Source: an uncultured Alphaproteobacteria bacterium
Lineage (GTDB): Bacteria > Pseudomonadota > Alphaproteobacteria > Rickettsiales > UBA1997
NCBI GenBank assembly: GCA_903849835.1
Contig: CAINKA010000167.1
Coordinates: forward strand, 1-37,856
Direction: 5' to 3'
Length of the DNA: 37,856 nt
The notes beneath the pieces were generated by a model. It was not told the DNA's origin. It saw nothing but the letters and a program-made list of their open reading frames with translations, and ran no database searches. The translations under genes were made by a program, and so were the position numbers. This document shows positions 33,515-37,856 of this stretch, one piece after another (the first letter of the stretch is position 1; each line of letters begins with the position of its first letter).

Positions 33515-33566
33515 GTAGGGGCGGGTCTCGTACCCGCCCGCGGATGGCCACAAAGGCCACCCCTAC
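33515..33566. repeat. Paired-hairpin repeat (family B), copy 3
   Basis: Ends GTAGGGG and CCCCTAC are inverted. Inside are hairpins GGGCGGGT/ACCCGCCC around CTCGT and TGGCC/GGCCA around ACAAA. The outer ends can also pair with each other, giving a three-way junction. It lies in the 91-base rpoB-rpoC gap and holds an ATG that falsely extends the rpoC frame by 18 codons. Confidence 0.82.
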
Positions 33567-33597
33567 GATTTTGAAAATAATCAAAAATCAGAAAAAC

Positions 33598-36500
33598 ATG
33601 TCACTCGCAGGAACTTCCTCCCACGGCCTTCTAAGTCTAACTGCAAATAGCGCAGTTGATCTTCTGGACTTTAACGCCATCAAAATTTCAATCGCAGATC
33701 CAGATAAAATCAGATCTTGGTCTTTCGGCGAAGTCACCAAGCCAGAAACCATCAACTACCGCACCTTCAAACCAGAAAGAGACGGATTATTTTGCGCCAG
33801 AATTTTTGGCCCGATCAAAGATTACGAATGTCTCTGCGGCAAATATAAGCGCATCAAATACAAAGGAATCGTCTGCGAAAAATGCGGAGTTGAAGTCACG
33901 TCTTCCAAAGTCCGCCGCGAAAGAATGGGGCATATTGAGCTCGCCGCTCCAATCACGCACATCTGGTTTTTAAAATCTCTCCCATCGCGCATCAGCACCA
34001 TGCTCGGCACCACTTTGAAAGCGATTGAAAAAGTTATTTATTTCGAAGCTTACATCGTCACCGATGGCCTAATGTCGCCACTAAAAGAAGGAGAAATTCT
34101 TTCGGAAGATGAATATGACAAACTCCAAAGCGAGCATGGCTATGGCAGCTTCGTCGCAGAAATGGGAGCTGAAGCTGTTCAAAAACTTTTACAAAAACTC
34201 GACCTCAAAAAAGCACAAAAAGATCTTCGCGAAGACCTCAAAACTCTGACTTCCGAAATCAAAAAAGAAAAAGCGATCAAAAGATTAAAGCTCGTTGAAC
34301 AATTCATCGATTCGGAAATCAACAAGCCTGAACACATGGTGATGACGGTTCTGCCTGTTATCCCGCCTGATATCCGCCCGCTAGTCATGCTTGATGGCGG
34401 ACGTTTCGCCACTTCAGATTTAAACGAACTTTATCGCCGCGTAATCAATCGTAATAATCGTTTGAAGCGTTTGATGGAATTAGGCGCGCCAGAAATCATC
34501 ATCAAAAACGAAAAAAGAATGTTGCAAGAGTCAGTGGACGCCTTGCTCGACAATGGTCGCTCCGGCGCTGTCGTAAAAAATTCCAACAAAAAACCGTTCA
34601 AATCTTTGAGCGACATGTTGAAAGGAAAGCAAGGTCGCTTCCGTCAAAACTTGCTCGGAAAACGCGTCGATTATTCCGGCCGTTCTGTAATCGTCGTTGG
34701 CCCTGAACTCAAGCTTCACCAATGCGGTTTGCCGAAAAAAATGGCTTTGGAATTATTCAAACCTTTCATTTATTCGAAGCTCGAACTTTACGGAAAATCC
34801 CCTTCGATCAAAGTTTCAAAAAAATTAGTTGAAGCTGAAAGACCAGAAGTTTGGGATATTTTGGATGAAGTCATCAAAGAGCATCCCGTCCTTCTAAATC
34901 GCGCTCCAACGCTTCACAGACTTGGCATCCAAGCTTTTGAGCCAGTTCTAACCGAAGGAAAAGCAATCCAACTTCACCCCCTCGTCTGCGCCGCTTTCAA
35001 CGCCGACTTTGACGGTGACCAAATGGCGGTTCACGTTCCGCTTTCAATCGAAGCTCAAGTTGAAACTCGTGCTTTGATGATGTCGACCAACAACATTCTC
35101 AGCCCCGCTAACGGCAAGCCGATCATCGTTCCGTCGCAAGATATCGTCCTCGGGCTTTACTACATGACGATGGAAAATAAAGACTATGCCAAAGTCAAAG
35201 CTCGTCCAATCGCAGATGATTACGAATTGCATCACGCCACCAACAGCAAGGTCATAACTTTACACGATAAAATTCTTTACCGCTTCACGATCAAAAATAG
35301 CGACGGGGAAAGATCGTTCCAAAAAGTTGAAACAACAGCAGGAAGAGTATTGCTCTACAACATACTGCCTAGCGCTATGAAGAGTGATTTTGAAATCGTA
35401 AATAAAGCGATGACGAAAAAAGCTGTGACCAACTTGATTGACACGGTTTATCGTAATTGCGGACAAAAAGAAACCGTGATGTTCTGCGATCGCGTCATGA
35501 CTCTCGGATTTAAAAATGCTGGTCGCGCCGGAATTTCAATCGGCAAAGACGACATGATCATCCCGCAAGGAAAACAAAAACACATTTCCGAATCATTCGA
35601 CAAAGTTAAAAAATTAGAAAAGCAATATCGCGAAGGCTTGATCACTGCAGGCGAACGCTACAACAAAGTCGTCGATGAATGGACGAATTGCACCGGAAAA
35701 ATTTCTCGCGAGATGATGAGCGCGATCTCTACCTTCTCAACTCCAGCAGAAGCCAATTCGATTTTCATGATGGCCGATTCTGGCGCCAGAGGTTCTGAAA
35801 ACCAAATCAAGCAAGTCGCTGGTATGCGTGGTTTGATGGCGAAACCGTCCGGTGAAATTATCGAAACTCCAATCACTTCCAACTTCAAAGAGGGCTTGAG
35901 TGTTTTGGAATATTTCATTTCCGCTCACGGTGCTCGTAAAGGTTTGGCCGATACAGCCTTGAAAACAGCGAACTCCGGCTATTTAACCAGAAGATTGGTC
36001 GACGTTTCTCAAGATTGCATCGTCATCGAAGAAGATTGCGGAACAACAGAAGGCATAATTCTTGAGCCAATCGTTGATGATGGCCGTACCATCGCTCCAC
36101 TTTCTGAACAAGTTTTGGGACGTGTTCCGCTTACAGACGTAAAATCTCTCGATGGTAAAAAAATTATCGTAAAAGCCGGAACCATGATCGACGAAGCCTT
36201 GTCTGATGCAGTTGAAAGATCTGGAGTCAAAACCATCAATTCTCGCTCAGTCCTAACTTGCAAAACTCACGAGGGCGTTTGCGTAAAATGCTACGGACGC
36301 GACCTTGCTACGGGTAACATCGTCAGCATCGGAGAAGCAGTTGGCGTCGTCGCAGCTCAATCGATCGGTGAACCGGGAACGCAGTTAACGATGAGAACTT
36401 TCCACATTGGTGGTGCGGCTCAAAGAGGAACTGAACAATCTTCAATTTCCGCAATTTCTGACGGTAAAGTTAGAATTTCTGACAAAGGAACTCTGATTGA

Positions 36501-37740
36501 TCGCGATGGAAAAATCGTCGTCGTCAGCAGAAATTCTGAAATTACTTTGGTCGATAAGGATCAAAAAGAAATTCACAGCTACAAGCTTCCATACGGTTCC
36601 GTAATTACGCACAAGCACGGCTCTGAAGTGAAAAAAGGTGATCACCTAGCTGAGTGGGATCCTTACAACATTCCAGTCGTCGCTGAAACGAATGGCGTCA
36701 TCCGTTACAACGACCTCGCAGAAAATGTTTCTCTCCGCGAAAAAATTGAAGAGTCGACAGGCGTTTCAACCAAGATAGTCATGGATTGGAAGCAATATAG
36801 CAAACAAGAGCTCAAGCCAAGACTTTCCATCATGGTCGGAAAAGACACTGCGGCGAAAGAATATGCTCTCTCGATCCACACCGTAATCGGCGTTTCAAAC
36901 GGCGATGAAGTTAAAGCGGGAGACGTCATCGCAAGAATTCCAAAAGAATCTTCAAAAACTCGCGACATCACAGGCGGTCTTCCTCGCGTTGCAGAATTAT
37001 TCGAAGCACGCAAACCGAAGAATGCCGCGGTTATGAGCGATATCGATGGAAGAATAGAATTTGGAAAAGATTACAAAACTAAACGCCGAATTCTCGTTCG
37101 CTCCGAAGATGCCTCAAAAGAACCGGTCGAATATAGCATCTCAAAAACCAAGCACTTATTCGTTGGAGAAGGCGACTTCGTAAAAAAAGGAGACGTGTTG
37201 GTTGACGGAAATCTTGTGCCTCACGACATCCTGCGCATCAACGGAATGCAAGCCTTCACCAACTACATGGTGAATGAAGTTCAAAAAGTTTATCGCATGC
37301 AAGGCGTGAAAATTGACGACAAACATATCGAAGTAATTTTGAACATGATGTTGAAACGCGTTGAGGTTGTTCACTCTGGCGACACAACGCTTCTCGCTGG
37401 CGAATATGTCGATCGTGACGTGTTCGAAGAAATCAACGAGAAGATGATTTCTAAAAAAATGAAACCGGCGCAATCCTCTCCAGTATTGCTCGGAATCACC
37501 AAAGCATCTCTTCAAACCAAGTCATTTATTTCCGCCGCATCATTCCAAGAAACAACGCGCGTTCTTACTGACTCAGCGGTTCAAGGTAAATTCGATAACT
37601 TGAAAGGCCTAAAAGAAAATATCATCGTCGGTCGCTTGATCCCTGCCGGAACTGGATTATTGGCCGCAAGATATCGCAAAATCGCCAATCAGGAAAAGCG
37701 TGTCGAAGAAGCAGCGGCGGAAAAAGTCGCAGCTGAATAA
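33598..37740 (+). CDS. rpoC: DNA-directed RNA polymerase subunit beta'
   Basis: RpoC carries the active-site magnesium of RNA polymerase. The 1380-residue product has the N-terminal zinc site (C78, C80, C93, C96), the lid/rudder region LLGKRVDYSGRSVIVVGPEL, the catalytic NADFDGDQM (D470, D472, D474), the bridge-helix/trigger-loop region (GARGSENQIKQVAGMRGLM; QSIGEPGTQLTMRTFHIGG) and the second zinc site in the CKTHEGVCVKCYG region. The ATG at 33598 is chosen since the upstream codons come from a repeat and do not resemble the family. A strong terminator follows. Confidence 0.99.
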   Translation: MSLAGTSSHGLLSLTANSAVDLLDFNAIKISIADPDKIRSWSFGEVTKPETINYRTFKPERDGLFCARIFGPIKDYECLCGKYKRIKYKGIVCEKCGVEVTSSKVRRERMGHIELAAPITHIWFLKSLPSRISTMLGTTLKAIEKVIYFEAYIVTDGLMSPLKEGEILSEDEYDKLQSEHGYGSFVAEMGAEAVQKLLQKLDLKKAQKDLREDLKTLTSEIKKEKAIKRLKLVEQFIDSEINKPEHMVMTVLPVIPPDIRPLVMLDGGRFATSDLNELYRRVINRNNRLKRLMELGAPEIIIKNEKRMLQESVDALLDNGRSGAVVKNSNKKPFKSLSDMLKGKQGRFRQNLLGKRVDYSGRSVIVVGPELKLHQCGLPKKMALELFKPFIYSKLELYGKSPSIKVSKKLVEAERPEVWDILDEVIKEHPVLLNRAPTLHRLGIQAFEPVLTEGKAIQLHPLVCAAFNADFDGDQMAVHVPLSIEAQVETRALMMSTNNILSPANGKPIIVPSQDIVLGLYYMTMENKDYAKVKARPIADDYELHHATNSKVITLHDKILYRFTIKNSDGERSFQKVETTAGRVLLYNILPSAMKSDFEIVNKAMTKKAVTNLIDTVYRNCGQKETVMFCDRVMTLGFKNAGRAGISIGKDDMIIPQGKQKHISESFDKVKKLEKQYREGLITAGERYNKVVDEWTNCTGKISREMMSAISTFSTPAEANSIFMMADSGARGSENQIKQVAGMRGLMAKPSGEIIETPITSNFKEGLSVLEYFISAHGARKGLADTALKTANSGYLTRRLVDVSQDCIVIEEDCGTTEGIILEPIVDDGRTIAPLSEQVLGRVPLTDVKSLDGKKIIVKAGTMIDEALSDAVERSGVKTINSRSVLTCKTHEGVCVKCYGRDLATGNIVSIGEAVGVVAAQSIGEPGTQLTMRTFHIGGAAQRGTEQSSISAISDGKVRISDKGTLIDRDGKIVVVSRNSEITLVDKDQKEIHSYKLPYGSVITHKHGSEVKKGDHLAEWDPYNIPVVAETNGVIRYNDLAENVSLREKIEESTGVSTKIVMDWKQYSKQELKPRLSIMVGKDTAAKEYALSIHTVIGVSNGDEVKAGDVIARIPKESSKTRDITGGLPRVAELFEARKPKNAAVMSDIDGRIEFGKDYKTKRRILVRSEDASKEPVEYSISKTKHLFVGEGDFVKKGDVLVDGNLVPHDILRINGMQAFTNYMVNEVQKVYRMQGVKIDDKHIEVILNMMLKRVEVVHSGDTTLLAGEYVDRDVFEEINEKMISKKMKPAQSSPVLLGITKASLQTKSFISAASFQETTRVLTDSAVQGKFDNLKGLKENIIVGRLIPAGTGLLAARYRKIANQEKRVEEAAAEKVAAE

Positions 37741-37750
37741 TCGCTTAAAT

Positions 37751-37790
37751 AAAAAATGGCGGCTCCAAAAAATGGAGCCGCCATTTTTTT
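37751..37790 (+). terminator. Intrinsic terminator of rpoBC
   Basis: AAAAAATGGCGGCTCC (37751-37766) pairs with GGAGCCGCCATTTTTT (from 37774), a 7-base loop between, and at least seven T follow. It lies 10 bases after the rpoC stop and closes the whole transcription/translation block. Confidence 0.95.
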
Positions 37791-37819
37791 TGGTAATTAT
37801 TTCGCGATAAATACCCAAT

Positions 37820-37848
37820 GTCATGCTGAGCTTGTCGAAGCATGATTC
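37820..37848. repeat. REP-like palindromic repeat, left arm (family A)
   Basis: Left-hand arm with ATGCT/AGCAT inner stem, followed by AAGCC, the start of the loop seen at 20500. The right arm would fall just past the window end. Confidence 0.78.
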
Positions 37849-37856
37849 AAGCCACA

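Noticed and set aside
33544..33597. N-terminal extension of rpoC
   Set aside because: The codons are in and just after a family B repeat and do not resemble the RpoC N-terminus.

Overview
The window reads as a chromosomal stretch from an AT-rich alphaproteobacterium. Three things point to the class: the order tuf, tRNA-Trp, secE, nusG, rplK, rplA, rplJ, rplL, rpoB, rpoC; a NuoG of the mitochondrial/alphaproteobacterial type without the extra N7 cluster cysteines; and a thioredoxin-reductase-like ferredoxin-NADP reductase. The AT-rich base use and short intergenic gaps would suit a Rickettsiales/Holosporales-like or uncultivated deep-branching lineage, but the order is not proven by anything seen here. 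It keeps some biosynthesis (metE, panB, argF), so it is not a strongly reduced parasite genome in this region.

Layout. 1-4414 (+): nuoG, rpsP, rdgB, dnaJ. 4548-11388 (-): rlmN, a BRO-family protein, rph, typA, a Fic protein and panB. 11385-16295 (-): a tight run of envelope genes (murG, a RodZ-like HTH membrane protein, a large AsmA-family protein) whose last member overlaps panB by 4 bases. 16377-24304: argF (+), a PolB-type 3'-5' exonuclease (-), a quinone oxidoreductase (+), lolC/E (-), the ferredoxin-NADP reductase (-), a small coiled-coil membrane protein (+) and metE (+). A 490-bp stretch follows with a probable broken minus-strand gene. 24858-37740 (+): the translation/transcription block from tuf to rpoC, closed by a strong terminator.

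How it works together. The right third builds ribosomal stalk and L1/L11 proteins, EF-Tu, NusG, SecE and the two large RNA polymerase subunits. The left part mixes respiration (nuoG), nucleotide and RNA housekeeping (rdgB, rph, rlmN), chaperone and stress GTPase functions (dnaJ, typA) and envelope building (murG, RodZ-like, AsmA, LolC/E).

Non-coding signals are the most unusual part. Six genes (rpsP, typA, argF, the small membrane protein, tuf, rplK) share one promoter layout: a TTG-type -35, exactly 16 bases, a TAnnTT -10, and a GC-rich start region such as GCCGCGCC. Two separate families of paired palindromic repeats sit between genes; in both, hairpin arms differ between copies by compensating changes. 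One family supplies the typA stop codon and false N-terminal extensions of neighbouring reading frames. No CRISPR array, rRNA, intact insertion sequence or prophage was seen.
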